Part shown: positions 16,650 to 25,345 of the stretch, piece after piece
How the letters are laid out: each line of letters begins with the position of its first letter
Position numbering within the stretch: position 1 is the stretch's first letter
Source of the DNA: RGIG3701 sp031553595
GTDB taxonomy: Bacteria > Planctomycetota > Planctomycetia > Pirellulales > Thermoguttaceae
Reading direction: 5' to 3'
Assembly (NCBI GenBank): GCA_031553595.1
Contig: JAVBLI010000005.1
Span: 186,001-250,000 of the forward strand
Length of the DNA stretch: 64,000 nucleotides
Position numbers and translations under genes: made by a program
The notes under the pieces: generated by a model
The model's database searches: none
What the model was told of the DNA's origin: nothing
Seen by the model: only the letters and a program-made list of their open reading frames with translations

Positions 16650-18485
16650 TCACGCGTTCTCCAGGATCGTCACGTTTTCTTCGAAAATCTGCATGGCCTG
16701 CTGGATGGGGGCGGGAGTGGACATGTCGACGCCGGCGGTTTTTAACAGTTCCAGCGGGGTTTGGCTGGAGCCGCCGGAGAGGAATTTTAAATAGTCGTCC
16801 AGCTCGCGGCGCCCGCCGTGCAGGACACGCTGCGAAAGGGCCAGCGCGGCGGAGATGCCGGTGGCGTATTTATAAACGTAAAACGCGTGGTAAAAATGCG
16901 GAATGCGGAAACACTCCAGGGACAGGCACGCATCCAGCGTAAACTCCGGGCCGAAGTAATCTTTCAGCAGGCCCGTGTACATCTGCGTGAAAAACTCCAG
17001 CGTCAGCGGCACGCCATTCTCGGCCGCGGCGTGCGAAAGTAATTCGAATTCCGCGAACATCGTCTGGCGGAAAATCGTGCCCCGCAGCTCGTCCAGCAGC
17101 CGGCATGCAAGGCTCAGCCGCATTTTGTCGTCCCGCGTGCGGCCCAGCAGATGATGATGCAGGAGCTGCTCATTAAACGTGCTGGCCACCTCCGCGACGA
17201 AAAGCTCGTAATCGTGATACTGGAACGGCTGCTTTTTCGTCGAAAGATAAGAATGCATGGAGTGCCCGGCCTCATGCGCCAGCGTAAACACATGATCCAG
17301 CACCGACGGCTGATAATTCATGAGGATGTACGGCAGGCCATCATAACTGCCGCAACTGAAGGCACCGCTCTGCTTGCCGCGGTTCTCGTAACGGTCGCAC
17401 CAGCGTTCTTTGGTCAGCCCGGCACGCAAGACATCTCCGTACTCCTGTCCCAGCGGCTTCACCGCCTCCAGCACCATCCGCACCGCCTCATCCCACGGAT
17501 AACGCACACCCGGCTCCGTAAAAAGCGGCATATACGTGTCGTACATGTGGATCTCTTGCAGTTTCATGAGCCTCCGCCGCGCGGCGAAATAGCGGTGAAG
17601 AATCGGCAGCGCATTTCGCACGGTGGCCACCAGATTATCATAAACCACCACCGGCACACGCTCACCGAAAAGCACGGCCTCGCGCGCCGTCTTAAAATTC
17701 CTCGCCCGCGCGTTATACACATCCTTGTGCACGGAGCCGGCGTACAGAGCCGCCAGCGTGTGACGGTGGGCATCATACGTCTGGTAATATTGCGTGAACG
17801 CCTGTTTCCGCACGGCGCGTTTCGGGCCGTGGAGCAGGGCGGAGAAGGACGCGTTGCTGAGCTCGATTTTCGCGCCGTCATGGTCGCGGATTTCGCCGAA
17901 CTTCATATCGGAGTCCGTGAGCTGATCGAAAACACTCCGGGCCGTCTGCGTCATCTCGGTCTGCATGGCCAGCAACCGCTCCTCTTTTTCGCCCAGCGTG
18001 TGCGGCTTCTCCTCCACCAGCCGCGAGAGCCAGAGATGGTACGGCGCGAGTTTTTTGTCGGCCAGGTACGCCGTCAGCACGCTTCGGGGCAGCGCCAGAA
18101 TCTCCGGCGAAATGTAACTCGCCTCCTGAGAAGCCCGGCTCGCGACGGCCATGTATTTTCCGTAAAGCGTCTGCGCTTCCATACTCGTGCCGTCCTCGGC
18201 AGTGCGCAAAAACGCGTACGTCCCCAGCCGCTGGGCCTCCCGGTCCATGGCGAAATAAAAACGCAGGCATTTCAGCAGGTTCTCACTCCCGCCGCCGAGC
18301 GTTTTTCGGAATTCCGCGTATTTCGGAATTTTCTTCTCCCACTTCCGAAACGCCGTCTCCCACGCCGCGGTATCCGAAAACAGCACCGCCAGATCCCACG
18401 TATCCGCCTCACGCACTTCCTTTCGCGCGGGGAGCGTCTTCACTTTATTTTTATCGGTTTTATAATCCGCATTACGGTCTGCCAT
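16650..18485 (-). CDS. pepF: Oligoendopeptidase F, M3 family zinc metallopeptidase
   Basis: The 611-residue protein is a cytoplasmic oligopeptidase that degrades short peptides. The zinc site is intact: HEAGH at 404-408 gives the two His ligands and catalytic Glu405, and Glu432 in VAEVASTFNE is the third ligand. The length matches PepF. I chose the ATG at 18483-18485 (MADRNADY) because AAAGGAG lies seven bases upstream; an in-frame upstream ATG lacks a site. It stands between an S1C protease and ubiD in one tight minus-strand run. Local charge-rich N-terminus is unremarkable. Confidence 0.95.
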   Translation of the reverse strand: MADRNADYKTDKNKVKTLPARKEVREADTWDLAVLFSDTAAWETAFRKWEKKIPKYAEFRKTLGGGSENLLKCLRFYFAMDREAQRLGTYAFLRTAEDGTSMEAQTLYGKYMAVASRASQEASYISPEILALPRSVLTAYLADKKLAPYHLWLSRLVEEKPHTLGEKEERLLAMQTEMTQTARSVFDQLTDSDMKFGEIRDHDGAKIELSNASFSALLHGPKRAVRKQAFTQYYQTYDAHRHTLAALYAGSVHKDVYNARARNFKTAREAVLFGERVPVVVYDNLVATVRNALPILHRYFAARRRLMKLQEIHMYDTYMPLFTEPGVRYPWDEAVRMVLEAVKPLGQEYGDVLRAGLTKERWCDRYENRGKQSGAFSCGSYDGLPYILMNYQPSVLDHVFTLAHEAGHSMHSYLSTKKQPFQYHDYELFVAEVASTFNEQLLHHHLLGRTRDDKMRLSLACRLLDELRGTIFRQTMFAEFELLSHAAAENGVPLTLEFFTQMYTGLLKDYFGPEFTLDACLSLECFRIPHFYHAFYVYKYATGISAALALSQRVLHGGRRELDDYLKFLSGGSSQTPLELLKTAGVDMSTPAPIQQAMQIFEENVTILENA

Positions 18486-18527
18486 GATTTTTTCTCCTTT
18501 AAAAGATCCTCGCCTCAAAGAACAGGA

Positions 18528-19922
18528 TTACTTGATTTTTAAATTTTTCACATCAATTCGGATGCAGTTCATCTTTTCCGGCTTCATCTCCGCCCGCACG
18601 AACACGAGATTCAGCGCCACCGCCGGCGGCAATTCGTCCAGAATTTCCGCCAGATGCCGTTCATCCCGCAGGCGGTGATAATTTACCTTCACTAGCACGT
18701 CCCCCACCTGCGGCGGCGAATCCAAATTTCCGTAAACCTCCGCGTCACATTCCATCAGCTCCACGCCGTCCGCCGTCCGCAGATTCCAGCTTTTCGCCTT
18801 CTCCTGCGTCAGCGGCTTCACTTTTATCCGCAGCCGCTGCGCGATGATCTTCGCCGCGTCATATTCCGGCGTTTTTTCCAGCGGAAACTCCACAGTAAAC
18901 GTCATCGGCACACCCCGGCTGTCTTTCCGACTCATTTCCAGGCGAACACGGTCTCCGGGCTGCTTCTCGAGCATGCCAAGATAAAACGCCAGCGGCGAAC
19001 TGACCGCCACGCCATCCAATTTTTGCAGCACATCCCCGGCCCGCACCCCGGCTTTCGCCGCCGCCGCGTCTTCCTCCACCGCCGTCACCCAGCACTGCTG
19101 AGGCTGCTGCGGTGATTCCCGTTTCGCCAGGCCCGGCGTAAACCCCACGCGAAAACGGGTTTTCAGATCCGGGATCAGCATGTCAGGCAGCAGGCGGTGA
19201 AGCGTTTCAGTGGAGATGCCGAATCCGATACTCTCCGAGTCCATGCGTTTCGAGACGGTAATCGCGATGACTTTTCCGCGCATATCGTACCACGGCCCGC
19301 CGGAAGTGCCGGGGTTAATGCCGGCATCCGTCTGCAGCAGACCGTAAAGCATCACGCCCGGCACGTCCACCAGTTTACTGCTGCGCTGCGTTCCGCTGAT
19401 AATGCCCTGCGTTAACGTGTATTTCAGGGCATACGGCGCGCCGATAATCGCCAGGGGATCTCCCACGCAGACATCTTCCGCCTCCGCGAATTCCACCGGG
19501 TGAAGTTTTTCTTTCGACGAAAATTTCACCAGTGCCAGGTCCTGATTCCGCCGCAGCGCCACCACTTTCGCCTCATACCGGGAACCGTTTCGCAACTCCA
19601 CCACCGGCACCACGCTGCGCAACACCGAATGAGCATTCGTCAGCACGTACCCCGCCGGGTGAATGATGAATCCGGAGCCCACGAGATTTTCATCTTCCGT
19701 CCCCGCGTCCTGCTTAAAGAACTCCACCACCTCATTTTTTTCCGGCTGGACGGTCGCGCCCGTCATGTAAACCACCTGATCCGCACACTTACGGTAAAGC
19801 GCCGCCAGGGGGGACGTTCCGGATGCGGGCACGTCCACCTCCGCCGCGGTGAGCGTCTGCGGAAACATCATCCCCACGCAAAAGAAAAATTGTAACGAAA
19901 CAAAAAAAATCCGCATTACCAT
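18528..19922 (-). CDS. S1C (HtrA/Deg-like) periplasmic serine protease with PDZ domain
   Basis: The 464-residue protein has a signal peptide (RIFFVSLQFFFCVGMMFPQ), a trypsin-like domain and a PDZ domain. The triad is His98 (TNAHS), Asp128 (NQDLALVK) and Ser207 in GTSGGP; the usual GNSGGP has Thr in place of Asn. A PDZ domain (about 285-370) contains AGVRAGDVLQKLDG, and a C-terminal region (about 385-455) may be a second, diverged PDZ. It probably performs envelope quality control. The start is uncertain: ATG at 19922 or 19916, with TATAAT (19926-19931) only three bases upstream, implying either a leaderless transcript or chance. Confidence 0.9.
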   Translation of the reverse strand: MVMRIFFVSLQFFFCVGMMFPQTLTAAEVDVPASGTSPLAALYRKCADQVVYMTGATVQPEKNEVVEFFKQDAGTEDENLVGSGFIIHPAGYVLTNAHSVLRSVVPVVELRNGSRYEAKVVALRRNQDLALVKFSSKEKLHPVEFAEAEDVCVGDPLAIIGAPYALKYTLTQGIISGTQRSSKLVDVPGVMLYGLLQTDAGINPGTSGGPWYDMRGKVIAITVSKRMDSESIGFGISTETLHRLLPDMLIPDLKTRFRVGFTPGLAKRESPQQPQQCWVTAVEEDAAAAKAGVRAGDVLQKLDGVAVSSPLAFYLGMLEKQPGDRVRLEMSRKDSRGVPMTFTVEFPLEKTPEYDAAKIIAQRLRIKVKPLTQEKAKSWNLRTADGVELMECDAEVYGNLDSPPQVGDVLVKVNYHRLRDERHLAEILDELPPAVALNLVFVRAEMKPEKMNCIRIDVKNLKIK

Positions 19923-19977
19923 TTCATTATATAACGTTTTCTATTAACTCGCCACTCGACGTGTGCTTTATCAATTA

Positions 19978-21888
19978 TCAAATTTTTTCCGCCATCCCCA
20001 GCGTTTTCGCTGTAAAAATAAGCGGGTAAAGCCGTTCATAATACCACAGTTTGGCGAAATAAAACCCGATCGGCGCGGCCTGACGGTATTCGCCGCTTTC
20101 CACCCACGCCGTCAGGCGGTGAAGCCCTTTTTCCGCGTGCTGCGTTTCGCCGTACAGCAGCATGATTTCCGTGGCCAGGGCGGTCTGCTCCACGTGCGTC
20201 TTTCCGGATTTTTCGCCATACCCCCACGAGCCGTCCGCGTTCTGCGCCGCCTTCAGCCACGCAAGCGCCCATTGCGCTGACTCATCCCGGCCCCGGCCAA
20301 GTTCATGCCACATCATCAGCACACGCGCCGTGCCGTAAACCGGATTCTCCTCCTCCGAATGATCCTGGTCGCCGAACCACAGCGGAACCCACTCGCCGTC
20401 CGGCTGCTGCTGACGCCGGATGTAATGCAGGCCGCGCGAAATGGCATGCGGAATCCTCGCCGCTAGCGCCGCGTCCGCCTCCAAAAACGGTATCCACCGG
20501 TGCCACGCGCGAATGGCGTGGGCCGTTAAATCCGTTCCGCTGCGGTCAAAAGGCAGCGCGCCCCACCCGCGGCAAAACGTGGGAATGCCACCGTCCGCGT
20601 TCTGGAGATCCAGCAGCCACCCGGCCGCCATTTTCACCGCCGCCACCGTACGCTGAATGTCCGCCGGCGCGGAAATCCGCTTCTCCCGGAGGAGCGTGTG
20701 CAGGGCGAGCATGGCCGCCGGCGTGTCATCCGCATCCGGCACGGCCCCGGAAAGATCCGTCCACCCCCAGCCGCCGGGCTCTGCGTGCGTAAACGGGTGA
20801 ATTCGCCGGTGCTGACAGTCCAGCAGCCACTCAAAATCCACCGCCGCCAGCGCATTTTTTTCGCCGTTCTCCGCCGAGTTTTCACCCTCCGCCAGCGCGC
20901 TGATGGAGAGACTCGTCAGCCACGTGGCGAGATTCGTGTCAATTGGCACGCTTCCGTCCTGCCGCATGGACGCCAGTAAAAACCGGGCCCCGGATTCCAG
21001 CACCGCCACCTCCTCAGGAATGGCTTCCGCGCGGGGAATGGACGCCAGGCTCATCACGACGAACGCCGTCAGCGGGGCCGCCTCCAGAAACCCGCCGCTT
21101 TCCGGCTGCTTTTCCCGCAGCACACGTAAACTCCGCCGTACACACAATTTACGTAGCGTCCGCGTAAACGGATTCCAACTTTTGCGGTGATAAAAAACGG
21201 CCTGGCCGATCGCCACCAGCGCCGGAATGGCGTAACTGACCACCGGCAGGCGGATCATGCCCAAAAACCGGTGCGGAATGCACGCACACTCGAAAGGCAG
21301 TGGCGAAACCTCGCGCCACGGCACCATTCCCGCCAGCGCCGCATTCGTCAGAATGGGCACCGCGAACGTTTTATCCGCCCCGTAACGTTTCCGCACGCCC
21401 GCCACGTTCCCGGCCGCATCCAGATACTCGCGTGTTTTTTCCAGCGCCGCGTGAATGCCGGGATTTTCCGGCTCCATGGCGGTATCCGCCACCGTATCAG
21501 CGAGAGATTCCGCGTAAAGCTTCAGGGCCGCCGTGGCGAGCATGGTGGCCGCGATGTTCGAGTAACTGCGGTCCGTGTCCCCCCAGCCGCCGTCCGGATT
21601 CTGGGTTTCTAGGAGGTATTTTTTCGCTCGTGGAAGCGCCGCCCGACCCTCGGCCAGCAGCGTTTCATCATGTATTTTTCCACTTTTCAGCAGCAGCACC
21701 CAGGCGCTGACCGTGGTGGCAGTGGAAATCGCGGACGCCGCCAACTCCCCCGTCCAGTGACCGTTTTCACACTCCGCCGCAAGCGCCGCGCGCACCGTCT
21801 GGCACGCATCCCGCACCCGCATACGAAACGCATCATCCCCGGAAAAAATTTCCGCCATCACGTGCCATGTCATTCTTTCATGATCCAT
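19978..21888 (-). CDS. Squalene-hopene cyclase family terpene cyclase
   Basis: The 636-residue protein has the alternating alpha/alpha barrels of class II terpene cyclases. The catalytic DxDD motif is present as DADD (385-388), which protonates the substrate. Several QW-type repeats are visible: NPDGGWGDTD (98-106), RQDGSVPID, GGWGWTDLSG, NADGGIPTF, QPDGEWVPLW and NADGSWGYGE. Length agrees with bacterial squalene-hopene cyclases. It is expected at the cytoplasmic face of the membrane, forming hopanoids or related triterpenes. No other hopanoid gene (hpnC, D, E, H) is near, so the substrate is an inference. The ATG at 21886-21888 overlaps the nuclease gene by 19 bases and has GAGGA nine bases upstream. 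Confidence 0.88.
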   Translation of the reverse strand: MDHERMTWHVMAEIFSGDDAFRMRVRDACQTVRAALAAECENGHWTGELAASAISTATTVSAWVLLLKSGKIHDETLLAEGRAALPRAKKYLLETQNPDGGWGDTDRSYSNIAATMLATAALKLYAESLADTVADTAMEPENPGIHAALEKTREYLDAAGNVAGVRKRYGADKTFAVPILTNAALAGMVPWREVSPLPFECACIPHRFLGMIRLPVVSYAIPALVAIGQAVFYHRKSWNPFTRTLRKLCVRRSLRVLREKQPESGGFLEAAPLTAFVVMSLASIPRAEAIPEEVAVLESGARFLLASMRQDGSVPIDTNLATWLTSLSISALAEGENSAENGEKNALAAVDFEWLLDCQHRRIHPFTHAEPGGWGWTDLSGAVPDADDTPAAMLALHTLLREKRISAPADIQRTVAAVKMAAGWLLDLQNADGGIPTFCRGWGALPFDRSGTDLTAHAIRAWHRWIPFLEADAALAARIPHAISRGLHYIRRQQQPDGEWVPLWFGDQDHSEEENPVYGTARVLMMWHELGRGRDESAQWALAWLKAAQNADGSWGYGEKSGKTHVEQTALATEIMLLYGETQHAEKGLHRLTAWVESGEYRQAAPIGFYFAKLWYYERLYPLIFTAKTLGMAEKI

Positions 21889-24800
21889 GTGAATTCATCC
21901 TCATACGCGGGTTTCTCCGTGCTCTGCGGAAACTCGCCGGCCCTCACTTTTCGGATGATGCGCTGGGCCATTTCATCCGCTGTCCGCAGGTGCTCCTCCT
22001 CCCACGCCGCTACACGAAACCCCGCCTTTCCCAGGTCTTTCGGCAGCAGCACGTACCCCAGCTCCAGCCGGATTCTCCCCAGCTCCAGCAGACTCGCCGC
22101 GAGCTGACGGTATAACGGAAGCTGGAGATTCTGCCAGAGTTCCGGCGTGACCGCGATTCCGCGTTTCCGCAGCCGTTCCACCGAATATTTATGATGCACT
22201 TCCTCCGGCGAAAGCCCGGCGTCCGCGGTTTTATAATCCAGGATGGCCCACGTGTCCGTCCCGGGATGATAATCCACGCGGTCAATTTTTCCGGAAATCA
22301 GCATGGGGCCGCCCGAGAATTCCACCACCGCCCCCGCGCCACCGTCGGCCCGAAAAAATACTTTCTCCGCGATTTCCACATGCCGGATTTCCCAGCCGTC
22401 CAGCGTCCGCTGCGCCTGATGCCGTGCGAAACGCCGCAGCCGCTGCCGGAGCTGTTCTTTCTGGATGAACAGCGTGGAAATGGCGTTTTTCCCGTACACT
22501 CGCGAAAACTCCGCCTCCAGCAGCTCCTCCAGCACGCGGATCACCCGGGCCGTTTCTTCTTCCAGCGTGTCCGCCGTCACGGCCCGGCCTTCCGCCCGCG
22601 CCGCCACCTCCGCCTGCCCGAACTGCCGGAGAATTTCATGCGCCAGATTCCCGAACTGCCCGCCGTCCAGCTCTTCCGCCAGATCATCCACGGCATGCAA
22701 TTTCTGAATGTGCCTCAGATAATACCGGTACGCGCACGCAAGATAATCATTAAATTCGGAGACGGACATCCGCGTTTTCACCGCCGCGGGCATCACCGGT
22801 TCCGGAATTTCATACACCGCAGCGGGACGCCGCGCAGACACGTCTGTGGGCACAGCGCCGGCCTCCGCCGCCATTTCCTGCCGCTCATCGACTTCCGTAA
22901 AAAACCGTTTCGCGCGCCGCACGAGTGTCGCGTCATCCCCCGTCAGCAGCAGTCGGCTGGGCATCAGCACGTTTCCCTCCGCCGAAAGCCGCCCGAAAAC
23001 AATTTTTAACTCCTCCCGCGTGGCCAGCAGGACGGACAAAATATACGTGTCGCGCGCCAACCGGGTGTTATTCGTTTCCATCCCCAGCACTTCCCGCAAT
23101 TTATTCGGAAAGAACGCGTGACTGTTTTTCGCCTGCGGCACCACACCGTCATTAAAACCGGTTAAAATCGTGGCCGGCACGTCATCCAGCGGAAGCTCCA
23201 GCCACCCGCGCAAGTCCAGCGTGTCCGGCATGTTCAGCGGATTCAGCCGATTCTCCGCCGTCTGCGACAAAAACAGCCGCAGGCAGTCCGCGAATTTCAG
23301 TTTCGGCATCAGCCGCTGCGGAAGCTGCATTTCCTCCACCAGAATGCGCCGAATTTCCAGGCAGCTGCGCGCGATCTGGTGATCCTGCTCAAGATTCGCG
23401 TTAAACACCCGCCAGCCGTAAATTTTCAGCAGAAAATCCACCACGCAACACCCCCACACGGAAAGCGGCGCCGTCAGGGTGTCCATTTCCAGCGACTCGG
23501 CAGATACCATGGACGCAAACGTCGCGTACTTCGTGTTCCGGATGCCGTTACTGCGCGCGATACTCACGGCGTTATGGTAATTCGCGGATTTCAGGATGGT
23601 GTCCCGGATGGCGCTGAGTTCCGCCAGCGCCCGCTGAAACGCGGGGAGATATTCCGGTTCTTCGCCCGCTGCGGCCGTGAGCGCCTCCATGACTGCTTCC
23701 GAGGAGGGCTCCGCCGTCATGCCGGGAGTTCCGGAAGGCCCCCGTTTTTCCTGGTTTTCCTCGGCGAAAAACGTATCCGGCGCCACATTTCTTTCGACTC
23801 CCGCCGCTTTTAACCCGGATTCCATTTCCGCATCTTCCGCATCTTCCACGGCCGCCGTCATTCCACCGCCTCCAGCCAGCAGCCCGGCGTCCTCCTCACC
23901 CTCCGGGCGTTTTTTCGGGTAAATCAGCTCGGGCAGATGCTGATGATAAAACGCGTCCAGCTCCTCCACCCAGTGCACCGGCACCTGGCACACGTCCCGC
24001 AAATACCGCTCCACGTCCGGGTGCCGCACCAGGGCCGCGAAATGCGTGTACCGCCGGTCATCCAGCCAGTCCGTGAGCACTTCCAGCAGCCGCCACGGCC
24101 CCAGCGCCGAGAGCTCCGTTCCGCCCGCGTAATGTGCGGTCACGCCCGCCATCCGCAGCCGCTGCGAAATATACGGCTCCAGCTCATCATCCAGCACGCC
24201 CACGGTGATTTCATCCGCCGCGTACTGCCCGTCCAGCCCGCGCAGCCAGTCCGTTACCGCCCGCGCCTGATCCTCCGGTTTCGTAACCTGAAGAATCATT
24301 TCATCCGGAATCTCCACCGGCGGCTGCCGCCACTTTTCCGGCTCCAGGCACCCCAGCGCGTCAAAACGGTCTGCCAGCGATTCAGGCGCGAACGTAAAAA
24401 TCTCCACATTCCCCGGCACGCGCAAGAGCATCAGTTTCTGGATGCGGTTCAGGTCCACGCACCCGATCATGCCGATCTGAAAACGGATGTTAAAATCCCG
24501 CTGCGGATGCGAATTTTTCAGGGCGTAAAGCCGGGCCGACTGTTTATCCCACAGCCGCAGGTCATCCAGCATGGCGTGATACGTCCGCTGGACCCGCTCC
24601 AGCGTTTCCCAGCGCCGGCGCTCGCTTTCCGGGAGATTTCCGCCGTTTTTACGCTCCAGTTCCCCCCATTTCTCCAGCACCGAGGCAAAATCCATCCCTT
24701 CCGCCGCCAGCTCCTGCTGCATGGCGGACATTTCGCGCCCCAGCTCCATCCACGCCAGCACATCCCCCGGATCCGGCGCCTGTGGAATCACCGGCGAGAG

Positions 24801-25121
24801 TTTCATCTCTTTCGCGCACTTCTGCAGCGCCCGCGTCCACACGATCTGCTGAACCAGCGCCGACGCGAACGAATATTTCTGCGAATAAAGCAGCTCCGGA
24901 AAATCCCCCACCGCCTTCACCCGCGGCGGCTCAATCGTCAGCCCATGTTCATACGCCTTCTGCGCCAGGAGCGTCAGCAACCGCCGGCTGGCCACCCGCG
25001 ACGGAAAAACCAGCACCATATTCGATAAATCCACGTACCGCCCGTTCTTATGCCGCGCGATCAGCAGCTCCGTCACCGTCTGCAGGCAGGGCTTCTCCCA
25101 CCCCAAAAATGTATGCTCCAT
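21870..25121 (-). CDS. AddB-like PD-(D/E)XK exonuclease, large
   Basis: The 1083-residue protein resembles AddB/RexB-type recombination nucleases: an inactive helicase-like N-terminal part and a C-terminal RecB-family nuclease. Nuclease landmarks are GGQFGNLAHEILRQFG (about 855), GKIDRVD (about 944-950) and ILDYKT (Lys964). An AddB-like CAYRYYL is present, but the C-terminal Cys cluster that completes the AddB iron-sulfur site is missing. A Gly/Glu-rich low-complexity insertion (about 400-500) interrupts the helicase part. No AddA partner lies in the window. I start it at the ATG 25119-25121; upstream codons look noncoding. It heads the nuclease-cyclase-protease-pepF-ubiD run. Confidence 0.85.
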   Translation of the reverse strand: MEHTFLGWEKPCLQTVTELLIARHKNGRYVDLSNMVLVFPSRVASRRLLTLLAQKAYEHGLTIEPPRVKAVGDFPELLYSQKYSFASALVQQIVWTRALQKCAKEMKLSPVIPQAPDPGDVLAWMELGREMSAMQQELAAEGMDFASVLEKWGELERKNGGNLPESERRRWETLERVQRTYHAMLDDLRLWDKQSARLYALKNSHPQRDFNIRFQIGMIGCVDLNRIQKLMLLRVPGNVEIFTFAPESLADRFDALGCLEPEKWRQPPVEIPDEMILQVTKPEDQARAVTDWLRGLDGQYAADEITVGVLDDELEPYISQRLRMAGVTAHYAGGTELSALGPWRLLEVLTDWLDDRRYTHFAALVRHPDVERYLRDVCQVPVHWVEELDAFYHQHLPELIYPKKRPEGEEDAGLLAGGGGMTAAVEDAEDAEMESGLKAAGVERNVAPDTFFAEENQEKRGPSGTPGMTAEPSSEAVMEALTAAAGEEPEYLPAFQRALAELSAIRDTILKSANYHNAVSIARSNGIRNTKYATFASMVSAESLEMDTLTAPLSVWGCCVVDFLLKIYGWRVFNANLEQDHQIARSCLEIRRILVEEMQLPQRLMPKLKFADCLRLFLSQTAENRLNPLNMPDTLDLRGWLELPLDDVPATILTGFNDGVVPQAKNSHAFFPNKLREVLGMETNNTRLARDTYILSVLLATREELKIVFGRLSAEGNVLMPSRLLLTGDDATLVRRAKRFFTEVDERQEMAAEAGAVPTDVSARRPAAVYEIPEPVMPAAVKTRMSVSEFNDYLACAYRYYLRHIQKLHAVDDLAEELDGGQFGNLAHEILRQFGQAEVAARAEGRAVTADTLEEETARVIRVLEELLEAEFSRVYGKNAISTLFIQKEQLRQRLRRFARHQAQRTLDGWEIRHVEIAEKVFFRADGGAGAVVEFSGGPMLISGKIDRVDYHPGTDTWAILDYKTADAGLSPEEVHHKYSVERLRKRGIAVTPELWQNLQLPLYRQLAASLLELGRIRLELGYVLLPKDLGKAGFRVAAWEEEHLRTADEMAQRIIRKVRAGEFPQSTEKPAYEDEFTWIMKE

Positions 25122-25257
25122 AAAAACTCTCTGAAATGAATAAAATGACGTACCTTCTCTATATAAACTAGCATTACCTATTATCCCAGAATATTCAAAA
25201 AATAGCAAGAGACGGGGGCGAGAAACATGAGCCGCATGGGGAGCGCAACTTGCGGGC

Positions 25258-25345
25258 AAATTGATAATTGATAATTGACTGCGTCATGTAAAATTACCGG
25301 CCAGCAGCCCGCTTGCGATAATTGTCAATTATCAATTATCAATTT
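25258..25345. repeat. Inverted pair of short tandem repeats at the 3' end of the MFS gene
   Basis: Left arm AAATTGATAATTGATAATTG (25258-25277) and right arm with TCAATTATCAATTATCAATT (25325-25344) are complementary. CTTGCGGGC and GCCCGCTTGCG in the flank and spacer also pair. The right arm supplies the last codons (KIDN) and the stop of the MFS gene. Confidence 0.8.

Noticed and set aside
17151..18542. A 463-codon open frame opposite pepF
   Set aside because: The opposite strand encodes a complete, motif-intact M3 peptidase; the plus frame shows the same Arg/His-rich shadow composition and no family signal.
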